64,000 nt of DNA from Bombardia bombarda (GCA_030512295.1 JAULSR010000002.1:372001-436000); one strand, 5' to 3'. Positions 36,359 through 49,179 are shown, counted from the first letter of the stretch. The notes: generated by a model not told the origin, from the letters alone. Made by a program: numbers and translations.

Positions 36359-38790
36359 CTGCCTTTCTACTACTGACCATCCAGTGGGTTGAGGACTTTG
36401 GTCAGATTCTTCAGAACAAGCATGCATGTATGTACAGTCCCGAGAAAAGGCAACCACGCGGGCCTTGTGCACCGAGATACCATCTCCAGACCGCCGCCTG
36501 CCACCTCTTTTCGCTCCGCCTGGTCACAATATCCTACCTACCCATCTTTATCACCGCGTACGGGATTGTAGGCATTGGACCGAGGAACTTCTTGAACTTG
36601 CATCCGGGCCGACTGGATGAAGCCCAGGCTTAGGCGAGCAACTTCCATCTCACGGCTTGGAGCATGCGTGCGGTCTTGCCCGTTACAATGCTCGAGTTTA
36701 CGGTATGTTAGTCCTCTTCTACCCTTCGTGGTTTATCTGCCTTGTACCCATTATTTCCTTGGCTACCACCCGCCCGACGTCCGAAGAGGAAACTGCTGGC
36801 TAGTTGCCCTGCACATATCCGCCCGCTCCACCACCGCCATCTCACACTCTACATTTTTATTGCTGCTATGCCGTTGGCTTTCTATTGTCCATTCCTGACG
36901 TGCTACAAAGATGCCCCAAGCTTCTTGTGTAATACCGACCTCCTCCTTCGCCACGGCAGCACTGCCTGCAAGCTTCCGCCCCTGCAGCACTCCGTGTTAC
37001 CTGTCCCGTGTCCCCCGCCCTTTATTTGTCTCCGCTTTTTTTTCTTGTGTTCCCCCTTCGCAACATCCCAAGGTGCGGCGTGCGGCGGGCTGTCGCCGGC
37101 TCCTTGTGATCGGGCAGGTTATCGTCGTGCTTACCAATGGTAGCCTTGGAATCCTACCTGTTGTGCTGCGCTGGCTTGAGGTTTTGCGCAGGATCGTCCT
37201 GGCACTTCTTGTTGAGATCTAGATCATCATCCAGGAAAATGGGAAGGGGGGGTGAGGGGGGAGCGGGCCACCAAAATAATCGCCGAGCTAAGCAAGCAGC
37301 GCAGGTAGTGGTAGGACCCGATACCATCGCTCACCCACCACCCACCAACTTGTTTGTCAGGGTTGACCCTTGAAGGGAAGCACTTAGTACCAGGTACAGT
37401 GCGACGAGTCGTGTGTGTTTTTTCTCTTATTTTTGCTGATCCCTGTGTGTGATGGTTCTTGCCGTCTCTTCCCTGCCTCCGATCCGGGGTGGACCATTGC
37501 ATGGGTAGTCAGTCCGAGTCAGTCAGTCTCCCAGTCCAGCACTCGGCTTGCATCCTAAAGTGACCTGTCTGTTACCTAGTGCGCAGCTGCAAATTCAATT
37601 TAGAGGACGCAATCTTCTTCCCTTTCTCTGTCCCGTACGGAATGACTAATGATACACACATATCTACACCCTTCCTCTAACCTGGGACCCTCGCCGGGAA
37701 TACCGCCGACACACACGACAGTCGCCGATGGGAACATATGACATAGGTGCTGTGCATACACGGACCAGATAGAAGATATGTACCGTGTTGGCTAAGTTAC
37801 TTATCCGTTGTGATATAGCTAGGCAGCTGCGTTGAGTGAGCACTTGCATACATATACATATGTGCACAAAGAACAGCAACAGCAGCTCTCGAACTGACAC
37901 CATATAGTAGTGCAATGCATGCATAACACACAATCAGGGCTTTGGAAGAAGACGTAGACAGACTCCCACCGCACCGGAGTCCATAGGTGGCGTGATAAGT
38001 CGCCAATCTAACCACCAGGTGGCCAGGTCGATACCTGGGGTAGTAGCATAATATAGGAATATAACGTGCGATATATCACAAAACAATACATAACTGTAAG
38101 TACATTGAGAGCATACCTTGAACCCCCATGTCATACTATGTGCATTAAGACACTCAACTTTAGAGGTAGTATTCAATTTCAACTACCGACTGGGACGGAA
38201 CGGTATCAGTGAGTGAGTGACGGTCCTATGGTCAATCTCTCTCGCCTTCCTTCCACCTTCTTCTACTACGGTGATGATATCTGTCTCTCTTCTCAACAAC
38301 CGACTCCGTTACTACTTACTACCCCTGTAAGCATGACCTTTTCTCTTTCTGGGCAGACATATGCATCGCTACACGAACCATGGACCCTTCTTTTCTGGTT
38401 CCCCTATGCAGAAAGATAGCGAGCGAGCACATTTCATCGCTGTGACGTCTGTTTGTTTGTGTCAGACAAATGTACACCCACAGGAAAAGACAAGGATAGG
38501 GTACCCGTCGGTTGAGATCGTAAGCTGGATCAACATGCACATACATACAGGCAGGCAGGGCAGGGCAGACGGAGCTGAAGTGATAAAGTAGCAGCCAGGC
38601 AGAAAAGCAAAGATAGAGAGGTCCAGACGTATAGCAGTTGGCCAAACATGTGTCCGTGAGGGGACAGCACTGCGAATCAAATATTTCACTCACCCTTCCC
38701 AGACCCTGACCCCGACCGATAGACCGACCGCATCGTACATATCTACATACATGACCGACCGGTTTGCACATACCTGGTGTGTTGATAGCT

Positions 38791-38820
38791 ATGCTATGCC
38801 ATGCTATGCCATGCTATGCG
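38791..38820. repeat. 10-base tandem repeat, ATGCTATGCC
   Basis: Three copies, the last ending in G rather than C. A further related ATGCGATGCG-type run lies at about 38970-38987. Confidence 0.85.
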
Positions 38821-39201
38821 TGCGCACTCACTCCACAAGGAATGCATCGACGCTCGACTGACTGACTGAGCGGGCGTCGTCATCTTCCTCCATCCTCTCT
38901 CCTCTAACCACCGCTATCCTTCACTGCCCTTCCCCTCTCTTCTCCTCTCCTAACCTTTGCTTTATCGTAATGCGATGCGATGCGATGCACTGTCCCTTTT
39001 ACTTCTTTTCCGTCTCGGATGGAGTTAAACCGGCAGATAGGCTGCAGATGATGTTGCCCTTGAATCTAGAACTGGGTTTATATGCAGGTCGTCAGGTAGG
39101 TAGGCAGGCAAGCAGGGTTTTTTCACTTAGGATATCTCAGGAATAGAAAAAACTGAGTTATGTTGCCGACAAACACATACAAGTCGTCTGTTGGTGTTTG
39201 G

Positions 39202-39233
<32 letters not shown>

Positions 39234-39721
39234 TATTTCTCAATCCAACCCCAAGTCGGTAACTACCTGACGTAGCTCCAGAAACTGTAAGAATAATGGT
39301 TAGTAACGACTCTCGACACTCCCGTCACTTCCCTCGCCGATGTCCCTTCTATCCGGTATGGTATTCGCATCTCTAAGCAAACCAATAATTCAGCTCTATG
39401 GATTTGCCCCCACAAATATTTTGGCCGGTTCTCCTCTCTTTTCGTTTACTCATGATATCGTTACATGGGCTGCAGGCAAAGCGAGCAGAGCGAAATGAAA
39501 CCGCCGAAATGTGTGAGCATGCACCACCACCACCACCAACACCACTCCTTTGGCAACTGGCATCATGCTCGTGATATATTGTGCTCATGATTTTATCCTA
39601 CGTTCCCGTCATCTCCGTATCGGAATCAGTCCATCCCCTCGGGAAGGGGAAGCCTAGTGACCATCCAATCTGTATGTCAGCGTCACCTCCACGCCCTGTC
39701 TGTCTTGTATGTCTAACCCTC

Positions 39722-41293
39722 TCAATGCACCGCAAGTTTCATAAAGTTGCTCTTGTGATTCCCACGCTTCGCCCTCCCGCTCCGGGGAATGCCACCCTGG
39801 CGGTGCAACGACGCGTCCCCGAAGGAGCCGATGCTGCCGTCACCCAGCTGGTCCGAGTACGATGAGCTGGATGCGTCGTTGGAGGCAGCGCGGAATCCGT
39901 CACCATCCCTGAAGATGGCGGCAAACAGCTCGCCCACAGAGTTGGACAGGCCCTGGATGGCCCTTGCGCGATCTGCGTCGGCCCGGGACTCGATCTCGAG
40001 TGTGCGGTTATGCTCGTTAATGCGGCCCTGCACGCGGCCGTCGACGATCAAATAGCTCACAATGTCCTGGACCTCGGGCTCGCTGATGCGCAGGCGCTTG
40101 GCGATCCAATCAAGGCGCATGCGCGTGTACGGCGCGATCAGCTTGACGACCGCCTTGGTGCGCATGTTACGCGTGACCTCGTCGATATTCTCCGCGATGA
40201 AGGGGTCGGCCAGCAGATCTGTGTTCTTCTGTAGCACGTCCTCGTACTTGTAGATGTCGTCACGCTGGTACGCGTCCACCAGCTCCGTCATGGCGGCTAT
40301 GCGCGGGTCGTTCTTGTACGGCTTGGTCTCCTGGCTGTCAAAGGGGTTGATGTCCGACTTCATCAGCATCGTCGTCAACAGCAGGTACTTGAGCACCTGG
40401 ATGCGCCGGAGGTCGCCGGCCTCGTCGTAGTTGCGGAACGATTCGAAAAAGTCGATCTGGGCAAGGTTCCAGTTCTCCTCGTTCATGTGCATCTTGCCTC
40501 CACACTCGCGGATGACGCCCTGGATCTTCGGGTGCGGCACAGCCGAGCGCACCTTAAGTGCCTTCTGATACAGCACCTTCAGCTGGTTGTTGTTTCTGGT
40601 CTCAGAATACATTTGGATTTCCAGGGCGTAGATCTCGAGTGAATAAGTGCCTTTGCTCGGGTCATCGGATCCATCTTCCTTTTGGCACGCCCGGTGAAGC
40701 TCTCGAAGTTTCCTGCCGACAGCGTGGTAGTCTTTGCGGTCGAGAAGGAGTCTGGCAAGCTTGATGTTCGTCTTGAGCCAGAGACGCTCGTTGTTTGTGC
40801 TTTGGAAACATTGAAGGGTGAGAGAGTAGAACTGCTCGATGCACTTGACAGCCGAAGAGTCATCGGAGCCCTTTTCGATGAAATTGAGCATGTTGTCGAT
40901 CGACTTTTCGGAGTAATTCCTCGTGACGGCAGACTTGACGTATGTGAGTAGTTCCCAATAGTGCTCAATGGCCTGAGATTGGTCAGTTTGGGTTCAAGGT
41001 GCGTGCGTTCACAGAAATGATACAACAAGACAGACCTTCTGGTAGCGCCGCAGCTTGAACTCGAGCTTGATGGCTTGTTTGAGGGCCTTGAATCCCCAGT
41101 CGGCCTTTTCCTGCTCCAGTGGCGGTATGCTCAGGAACTCATCGACGGCATCCTCGGGGTCGGTCGCCTTTGTCTGCTTCGCATTGTAGTACTTGTTCTC
41201 GATATCGACGTTACCCGAGTCTTCCTCCTCCTCGTCTTCGTACTCAAAGTCAAACTCCTCGTCCGAGGCCTGCATAAAATCGTCGTCGGACAT
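39722..41293 (-). CDS. csn2: COP9 signalosome subunit 2
   Basis: CSN2 is a scaffold of the COP9 signalosome, which removes Nedd8 from cullins and so controls cullin-RING ubiquitin ligases; in filamentous fungi it affects development and light responses. Two exons (41293-41036 and 40972-39722) encode 502 residues. The acidic N-terminus (DDDFMQASDEEFDFEYEDEE) is a hallmark of CSN2. It is followed by ADWGFKALKQAIKLEFKLRRYQK, the helical repeats (for example WLKTNIKLARLLLDRKDY and DFFESFRNYDEAGDLRRIQ) and a C-terminal PCI domain (PYTRMRLDWIAKRLRISEPE, VSYLIVDGRVQGRINEHN). A Ser/Gly-rich tail of about 80 residues extends past the PCI domain. It is divergent from CWC25, with 912 bases between the start codons. 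Confidence 0.95.
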
Positions 41294-42205
41294 GGTGGGC
41301 GAGCTCCAGCGGGCGGCGGCTAGTGCACGGCTCTGGTCGTTGGAATTGCAGTAGTCGTTGTCGTCGTCGTTATGATCGTCGCTATAGTCGTCGCTAGTGT
41401 CTTTGCGCGTGTGACGACGAGGCCATGAACAGAGAAACTGTCGGATATATCGTGATGCTAGATATCCAGCAAGATAGAGCAGGCAAACGCAATCTCACAA
41501 GCGCCTCGGTAATGGTGGAGGTCGTAAGGCTGACGCCTGGGCCAAGGCCGTGTGCGTGAGGTGGAGAAGTTGCGCTGAGTGGCCAGTGTGGGGAAGAGGC
41601 CTGAGGGGGGGTTTCGACGTTATCGATTGGCTACGTGTGCAGGGGTAGTGGACGCCGATTGCGGGGTCGAAAGAAACGAGAGGCCCCTCCTCGAGCGCTC
41701 TTAAGCTCCGTTAAGCATATATCACGATTGGTACTATCAAACAGCATGCGCTTCAGACTGTCTCAAAGCACCATGAGGGCACGCCGTTTATTGTTTTTCT
41801 CGCTTGGATATTACGCCTATTTTCTCATTCATATTATTCAGCGTAAACGTGGCAAATGTGAGCTAGCTTATGTCGTCCTCGATGCACAGACTTAAGCCTA
41901 AGAGCTGGTCTACATGTTATGTATTAAACCGCTACTTTGTACGTAACCGCTACATGGGTACCTTGCCTTAGCCACCCAAATTTCAAACTCTCAATCGACG
42001 CGACGCCTTCCTTGCCACCCATTCTGTTCGCCAACCTACCACTGCTACAACTGCGAACCACCACTACTTACATCACGACGCACACTACAAATACTGCAGC
42101 GCATCTGCGACATTGCAACCTCATTCTACGCGCGAATTTGGCGAACCTTGTCAAACGCCAATTCTCCAGGCACTTTAGGCCGTCAACACCCCAGCCACCG
42201 CCAAC
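41294..42205. promoter_or_regulatory. Divergent promoter region, CSN2 / CWC25
   Basis: This region holds both promoters. Two inverted CCAAT boxes (ATTGG at 41626-41630 and 41727-41731) are visible near the middle. A CGT/CGTC-rich run (about 41355-41395) lies in the CSN2 leader. Confidence 0.6.
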
Positions 42206-43531
42206 ATGGGGTCCGGAGACCTGAACATGAAGAAGAGCTGGCATCCCCAACGCTCAGGGAATGTCGCCGCCACGCAAAAAGCCGAAGCCGAAGCGATCGC
42301 AGAGCGCAAGAAGCTGCAGCAGCGTCTTCAGGAGATCGAGGAGGAGCGCAAGAAGGAGGAGATCCAAAAAGCACTCGAGGCAGCAGGCGGCAAGCGCAAG
42401 ATCGACCGTGTCGAATGGATGTACGCCGGCCCGACCGACGGCCAGGCGGATGGCGCCGAGAGCGAGGCCTACCTCCTCGGCAAACGACGCATCGACAAGC
42501 TGCTCCAGGACAATGAGGTCAAGAAACTGTCCAAGCAGCCCAGCCAAGACCAAATTGCTGCGGCAGCGGTACCCGCCATCGCCAACGCGCGCGACATCGC
42601 CACCAAAATCAGGGAAGATCCGTTACTGGCCATCAAGCGCCAAGAGCAGCAGGCCTACGAGGCCATGATGACCGATCCCATCAAAAGACGGCAGCTCCTG
42701 GTTTCGATGGGCATCGATGATGCGGCGCCAAAATCGTCGTCGAGGGGAGGCAAGGAGGAGAGACGGCACAAGCACCGACACCATCATCACCACCGGTCGT
42801 CACACCGGCACCGGGATGATGATCAGGACGACGGCGATAGATCTTCGCGCCGACGCAGATCCGACTCGAGAGACAGGTCACGGAGCCCGCCCCGGCGGCA
42901 CAGCTCAGAGGAGGAGGATGGCCGGAGAAGACGGAGGAGGGACTCTCCGGAACGGAGACGACACAGGTCCGATTCAGGAGACGAGCGAAGGAGGGACTCG
43001 CGGGACAGACGGGACAGCGGCCGAGCGAAGGAGCGGAGGGAGAGAGAACAGTCTCGCTCTGCATCTCCCGCACCCCGGAAACGGAGGGACTACTCAGCGG
43101 AACGCGATGTTGCGCCACCGCCACGGGCCCGAAGAGAGCGTGAGGGTTGGAACAATGACAGCAGCAATCGGGATAGCGGCTCTTACCGGCCCTGCGGTGG
43201 AGACCGCAATGAAGATGTCAGACCGAGACAGGCAAATGGCAGTGGGAGGACTCCTGTGGCTGCTGCCAGTGTCACAGCATCGAGCGACAAAGAGCAGGCG
43301 GAGCAGGAGCGCGCCCGCAAGCTTGCTGCCATGCGGGACGCAGCGTCTAACCTGGATCTGGATCGCGAGCGCCGGCTCGCTGCTATCGAGGCGTCGGAGC
43401 GTGCTGCGCGCGAGGTGGATGACCGCGCCCGCCAGCGGAACAAGAAGTCAGGAGGCGACGGTACGTTTACGAATGCTCTGCACAGTAGGGCGGCAGACTT
43501 GAAGGTCTATGAGCGCATGGGAAGGGCTTGA
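42206..43531 (+). CDS. cwc25: Pre-mRNA splicing factor CWC25
   Basis: Cwc25 joins the activated spliceosome and promotes the first splicing step, acting after the helicase Prp2. The single exon encodes 441 residues. The N-terminal CIR_N-type region (MGSGDLNMKKSWHPQRSGN, then a coiled coil of QKAEAEAIAERKKLQQRLQE type) is diagnostic. Next come RKIDRVEWMYAGP, AYLLGKRRIDKLL and DPLLAIKRQEQQAYEAMMTD with DPIKRRQLL, all typical of Cwc25. The second half is RS-like: a His run (about 193-197) and many Arg/Ser/Asp repeats. The C-terminus (FTNALHSRAADLKVYERMGR) is also conserved. The ATG at 42206 is the first in frame. Confidence 0.93.
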   Translation: MGSGDLNMKKSWHPQRSGNVAATQKAEAEAIAERKKLQQRLQEIEEERKKEEIQKALEAAGGKRKIDRVEWMYAGPTDGQADGAESEAYLLGKRRIDKLLQDNEVKKLSKQPSQDQIAAAAVPAIANARDIATKIREDPLLAIKRQEQQAYEAMMTDPIKRRQLLVSMGIDDAAPKSSSRGGKEERRHKHRHHHHHRSSHRHRDDDQDDGDRSSRRRRSDSRDRSRSPPRRHSSEEEDGRRRRRRDSPERRRHRSDSGDERRRDSRDRRDSGRAKERREREQSRSASPAPRKRRDYSAERDVAPPPRARREREGWNNDSSNRDSGSYRPCGGDRNEDVRPRQANGSGRTPVAAASVTASSDKEQAEQERARKLAAMRDAASNLDLDRERRLAAIEASERAAREVDDRARQRNKKSGGDGTFTNALHSRAADLKVYERMGRA

Positions 43532-46522
43532 TAGGGACAGGGGTTGTCTTGTCTCGCCAGCTGGGGGCAATTACAACTGGGAGTGGGGGATAACAGCATT
43601 TCGCATCTTTGCTAGCGATGGTTGGTTTTGTTTTTTTGAGTTTTGTATACAGATAGATAATCGGTGATGATACCCGGAAAATACAACATGGCTTGGTTTG
43701 GTTAGAATAGTACTTCGCAGCAGCGGCCCAAAGAACCTATCTTAGATATGTTGCTTTCTTGTAAGAATAAGGTATGTACCATCCATGAGTAATGGCCAAG
43801 GTTGTTGCATCACCACCAATGCTGCATAGAACATGGAACACTGCATGTCGTCGGTTCTGTTCAGCCACGGCGATCTTTTTTTTTTTCTTACCTCAATTCT
43901 ATTCATCTGTCAAGTTAGTTTTCTCTCTCGTGCAGGGTGATGGGCGTACAGAGTAGCTCTTAGCCAAATACCCAGTGGTCTCGTCTGACGATTTCCGATG
44001 TCTTGCAGCAGCAGCAGCAGCAGTAGAAGCCAGTCTAGCTGGTTTACGCCATCCGATCCCTATCCTATCCTTTCTTCTTTTCCCTTTCTGTAGCATTCAA
44101 TCATTTCTTTCAAACAGATGGGAGTATCCCTATCGGCCAAAGTTGTGTTGGTCATCAACAAGAAAGCAGAGGGAGGGCCGCGGCACGTCAGCTTATCGTT
44201 CTGGACTAGGAAGACCCTTCCATTGTAAGGTAGGTTTCAGTTGTCTGTCGGCCCGGCGTCTGCTCGGAACTTGTGAAAGCTCGGTGGCTGCAAGGAGCTC
44301 GAAGCCGGCCGTGGAAGAGATGACAGGTTCCCTTTTGCTTTCGTTTGGGCTGCTGGATGTACATCATGGGCTTGACTGAGGGTGTCGTGGTTGGCTGGTT
44401 AGCACCCATCATGTCTCACTAAAAGGGAGCTGTCTGTTGAGTGCTGCATCGAATTAGGTGGTCGGTGTCAATAGGACTTATTGAGCATATCTAAATCTGT
44501 AAATAGTAGGTAGATAGGTATTATGACTGCCGGCTGGCCGTGGCTCCGAGGACGACTGGCTTGATCGGCTATCGTGGACCAGCAATGCGCGGGCCGAATG
44601 AACAAGTAGCAAATGGTACCAGTATCTGCTGCACAATACCTTATAGACTGCAATATCCATACTGGTACCTTGTTTGGGCACTGGCTCAAGAATATGTTAA
44701 TGGGAGAAAGGGCGCGGGGGTGATGAAAGCCGAGGGGATCAACCGTGTCTCTTCTCTCCCGTACTGGTTAGGTTACTTCCTTCATCATCAAAAGTTTCTC
44801 GTTCACTCCGCGGGTTCATCACTCGATTTTAGTAAACTTGGCTTTCATGGTGGCTTGGAAGCTGTAACATGTAACCCTGTCCTTCTTTCTCTCTTTGAAT
44901 CGACGTTCCCCTCGACAAGCCACGCACTCGTGATGGGTGGGGCATGAGAGTTTCGAGTTCCTTGTAGGATCGGGACCTCGCACATTAAGTACCTCACCTT
45001 GTCGAGATAGTCTAGCTTGACAGCTGGAACAGCAGCGGCCGACAGGTTCATTTTGGCGTCATGGTCTGTGGCACTCGTCGACTGCGTGACAAGGGACATG
45101 TTCTTACTTCTTTACTCCCCTTCCCTATTGTCACCGACTGAGGGGGTAGACTTAGATGCCGGACTATTATGTGGTATAAATCCCCCTTAGAAAAACTGTT
45201 CCTTCGGACTTTATATGCTGTCATTCTCGACACTGCCCTGCCCACTCCCTCGTGTGGCTTTCGATAAGATAATGGCCCACGTCTGTGCTTCAAGGGCTGG
45301 TCCTTCCGAGGTTGGTGCTAACGTTAAACACTGGGAACCTACCTTAGGTTACCCTTGGCAGTAGAAGAGCCAGCGTCCGACAATGACGTCCTCCACCCCC
45401 CACCTCCTTGATTTGCCCACATCACCGCTAGGAGAGTATCGGTTCCATCGTCCACAGAGACGTCCTGGACCTTGTGGGAGATATTTCTGGTATTTAAAAG
45501 AAGTTTTAACGATGACGACCTGGGAGCTAAAGACCTGTCATGAATGGAGTGTTCTACGTCGTGACTTACCTGGTCCTCAGCCCCACTGTCAGCACTACCA
45601 CACTCCTACACAGTAAAAAATAAAAAGGTATCTCGCAAGGCACTTCCCGACACCGTGGCCCGTCCTCAATGGGCGCGCGTGCGCGCGTGTGAGTTACGGG
45701 CGCGCCATTTCCATTGTTAGGCACCTTGAGTACCCCATACAGGCGGGGATACCTTGGCCTTGCTGGCTCTTGGCTGCGGCCTGGCTGAACAATGGATGTC
45801 CCAGTCCCCGCTGTCAAATGCTCGGCCCAGAATCTCGCCCAGGATTCACCCCGGTCAATGGGTTAACTGTTACGCTCCCATTCGCAATTTCACTATCTCA
45901 TCTCCGGCTTCAATTTCGTTGTCTCCGTAGGTACGGGGAAGCTGCTCTAGATTTCTCTTTTCCCATAGCTTTCCGTCGTCTGTCTCGTCGCCCTCGCCTC
46001 GTCTTTGTGAACCACCTCAGACGTCGCCGCACGCATTTCATTCCTGGGAAGCACACCAGGACAAGACACAACAACACACCACCTTCCTTCACGCGGACCG
46101 ATTTCACCACCACCGCCACCACCACTTCCAGGCTCCCCACCCCCCCTCGATCGCGAGCAACACATCTGTTCCTGTTCCAGAGAGATTGCAACTGTTCTAC
46201 TATCTGCACTCGACTTCGCTTTTTGTCTGTCCTTCACCACACGCCGCCGCTGCTCATAGCCTTTCGCGCCTTCCGATAAAGTTGGCATCTTTGCCGTCTG
46301 ACACGTAACCTTTTTTGTTGCGGCGTCCTTTTACCTTTTTCTCGAGTACACGTCGTCATCGCAAAAAAACCACCAACGCTCGAGCATCACCACCCACCAC
46401 AATTATCAGGCCAAAGCAATTGCTCGTCAATCAAGCGCCAGCAACAGTATCTGCCAGACAGCGCTTCATAACAAAACCAACCGAAATCAATTGCCCCTTT
46501 TCATCCCATCCACTCTCACACA
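43532..46522. other. Spacer and long pyrimidine-rich RHO3 leader
   Basis: No gene is supported in these 3.0 kb. The left part contains the CWC25 3' end and an (AGC)n run at about 44006-44022. From about 45880 the plus strand turns strongly C/T-rich and stays so up to the RHO3 start, which suggests a long leader of up to 600 bases with several short upstream open frames. Confidence 0.6.
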
Positions 46523-47514
46523 ATGCCGTGTGGCATCGGGGGCTCCAAAACCGTGCAGCGCAAGCTTGTCTTGCTGTGAGTCCCCCCCCTTCCCTGTGCT
46601 CCGGCATGCTGGGAATAACGAGCATTCAGCGAGTAGTTGCATGCGCCGGATTACGACTACCAACTGTCAAGTAGAACCTAACTGACTAACTGGTGATTCT
46701 TCTCAATACAGAGGCGACGGTGCATGTGGCAAGACATCCCTATTAAACGTCTTTACAAGAGGGTGAGTTCGAAGCGAGTCTAGGTCTGGGTGGATGGAGG
46801 CCTTGCGGAATCATGTGCTTAACACCCGACGCAGGTACTTTCCTACGGTCTACGAGCCGACAGTCTTTGAGAATTACGTCCATGGTATGTCGATGTCTTC
46901 CCTCTCTCCCGCGTAGTAAGCGGCGCTGACACGTAGGCGGATTGACAGACATTTTTGTCGATAATGTGCATATTGAGCTATCGCTATGGGATACTGCCGG
47001 GCAAGAAGAATTTGACAGGTTAAGAAGTCTGTCTTATGGTGAGTTCGATCCCTACCTACACTTTAGCTGTCGTCTCCCTCGCGCATGTCTACTTGACATC
47101 AAGTCTAATCAAAGGCGAACAGATGACACCGACTTGATCATGCTCTGTTATTCGGTCGACAGCAAGGACTCCCTCGAGAACGTGGAAAGTAAATGGGTGG
47201 GCGAGATCGCCGACAACTGCCCAGGCGTTAAGCTCGTCCTGGTAGCTTTGAAGTGCGATCTACGCGAGGTGTCGGACGAAGACGAGGAGGGCGGCGGCGG
47301 TGGCGGGGCCAACGAAGACAGCGGGCCGCGGGAGAAGAAGCCCATGATCAACTATGACCAAGGGCTGGAAGTGGCGCGTCGCATCAACGCGCTGCGCTAC
47401 CTCGAGTGTTCGGCCATGCGCAATAGGGGAGTTAACGAAGCCTTCACCGAAGCCGCGCGTGTGGCCCTGTCGGTCAAGAAGGACCGCGAGGACTCGAAAT
47501 GCACTGTGATGTAG
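46523..47514 (+). CDS. rho3: Rho-type small GTPase Rho3
   Basis: Rho3 controls exocytosis and actin polarity at growing tips; it is anchored in membranes by a prenyl group. Five exons (46523-46575, 46712-46762, 46835-46884, 46949-47038, 47123-47514) encode 211 residues. The P-loop GDGACGKTSLLNVF is followed by YFPTVYEPTVFENYVHDIFVD (switch I), LWDTAGQEEFDRLRSLSYDD (switch II), VALKCDLR (base recognition, with Lys-Cys-Asp as in yeast Rho3) and YLECSA. A Gly/Glu-rich insert (about 130-150) enlarges the Rho insert region. The C-terminus CTVM is a CaaX box; its final Met favours farnesylation by general rules. All introns are phase-consistent and fall in the first half. Confidence 0.95.
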
Positions 47515-49179
47515 GCAGGTCGCGTGCGCGGGATTGTGCAACGCGTGTCGATGACGCTCATCCCCATGGGAGAAGCCATCTTGAAGAAGAGGAAAAGGAG
47601 GGACTCGGCCAGCGACAACACCATCACGACGGAGCACAAAGCAAAAAGGCTGAGACAGCCCCGGACTTGAACGATTCGTGTACGCGCAGCAGGTTCCCCA
47701 CTATGGTTCAGCTGGTCCACTCACCATATCACCAATATCGACCGACCGACCGACCGTCCAGAGGGGTCTTGCGATATGAATTATTGCCGATATCCTGAAT
47801 CCCTTATTTTTACGGCACCGATCCACCTCACGGCTCTTTGTTTTTACTTATCACTATCCACGGACCGACGACATTAGGCTCTCGCCATGCCTTTTTTTGT
47901 TTCTTTTTGTTACTGTACATAATTCGGCTCGGCCTTTGCACATACGATCATCAAGGCATATCAACCAAAGCTACACCTCGATCATGCGAGAGGGCACACG
48001 GTTGATGGTGGTGGGCTGCCTCGCTGGGAAAGAGGAAACGGCCACTTGGACATTCGTTGTCGATGATATAGCCGACACATGCAAGGGAATCCTCGGTTTG
48101 GCTTGGTTCATGTGGTACGGCCGGCAAGCCACCTCGAGTTTGTGGAACCGGAAGCAACAACAATAACAAAGGCCAGACAAAAGTTTGGCACGCATAATAG
48201 GCCGGACACTATTCCGGCCACAGGGTCATGACAGGTCGAGTTTGGAGTTCACTATGCTGTTCACTATGCTGTTTTTAATTACTGTTTTTTTTTTCTTAAG
48301 AGTTCTTTAGGGAGACGGGAAGGCGGGGGTCAGACCTGTACCGTATAGACTGTTTTCTATTCCTTTTTCTTATGTCACTGGTGTTGGAAGGAGCGAGAGG
48401 AGGAAGGATAATGGAAAGAAGAATGGTTCTGTTGTGGTGTCTGATGAGACTTAGCATTATGGCCAACTCGAAAAGGTCGGGGATTTATCTCCTCGCTGTA
48501 CTTTATTTGTGAGATGAAATTGGTGATGATTCAACTGAGTACCTCACTATCATGTCCTGTGCTCAAGTGAGGTGGTGGTATTTCAGTATCTCCGGTGCGC
48601 GCCGCGGGGGCTTGCTTCCCATTCATCCCCGCGGAGTTGGGCGGTGCTCCTGGGCTTATAATGTGCGGCTGGTGGTGTGCAAGGTACCGGACGCGGGGCT
48701 GAATCGGCGGGCGATAGGGGCGATAGGGGCGATAGGCAATTGAGATAGGGAGGAAGGGTGCCGTACTGGCATGGCGTCATCTGCCGCTAAAAGTTTCTGC
48801 ACCTAAATTCGATGGCAAAAGATGGAGATGCTGTCGACTCCAGGCCCTGGTACCTGGTAACCCGCCAAAACAGTACAGAAAGTATGGGGTATCGCCATGG
48901 CTGGAGAAGGCGAACAGCCCCAAAGGTCGGCCAAGACAGGTCGGGCGGAGATCCGATTGTCGCTGTGTCAAAAAGATGTAAAAGGGGTCGGTGAACTCGG
49001 CGATGAGGGGGGGGGGGGGGCCTTGAGGGGGGGGGGGGGGGCCTTGAGTGAGTGACTCTTTTTTTTTTTGGCTTTCATCTTTAAGTTGTTGTTATACTTT
49101 ATTCCTTCTTCTCTCAAGATACGTGTCTTGGGCATTCACCTTGACTATTGCCAGTGGCATCTCAGACAATTATAGAGCA
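47515..49179. other. Spacer upstream of MET1
   Basis: This 1.7 kb region has no supported gene. It contains GGGGCGATA-type repeats near 48710-48735 and two long G tracts at 49007-49041, about 140 bases before the MET1 start. Confidence 0.6.
49007..49041 (+). repeat. Tandem G-tract pair (G14 and G15)
   Basis: Two runs of 14 and 15 consecutive guanines are separated by CCTTGA, and the same hexamer follows the second run. Such DNA can form quadruplexes. It may be transcribed in the MET1 leader, and the exact run lengths are prone to sequencing error. Confidence 0.9.

Larger units (their letters stand above)
28476..39721. other. Gene desert with simple repeats (11.2 kb)
   Basis: Between the otubain and CSN2 genes no frame on either strand shows a known domain, and open frames stay below about 200 residues with low-complexity or antisense-paired sequence. 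The region is not strikingly AT-rich. It holds many simple repeats, including the A/C homopolymers at about 29182-29224, TGGCA units at 34262-34286, a 16-base minisatellite at 36215-36358, 10-base units at 38791-38820 and (CT)n(CA)n at about 39205-39231. Long untranslated leaders or non-coding RNAs may be encoded. Confidence 0.6.

Noticed and set aside
36195..36392. Plus-strand frame with repeated SLAVNQSGSQSVWQSI
   Set aside because: It is the translation of the 16-base minisatellite; there is no start context or flanking coding sequence.
49048..49179. Extension of MET1 upstream of 49180
   Set aside because: It would need a non-ATG start next to the G tracts and adds a Phe/Leu-rich stretch unlike the family.
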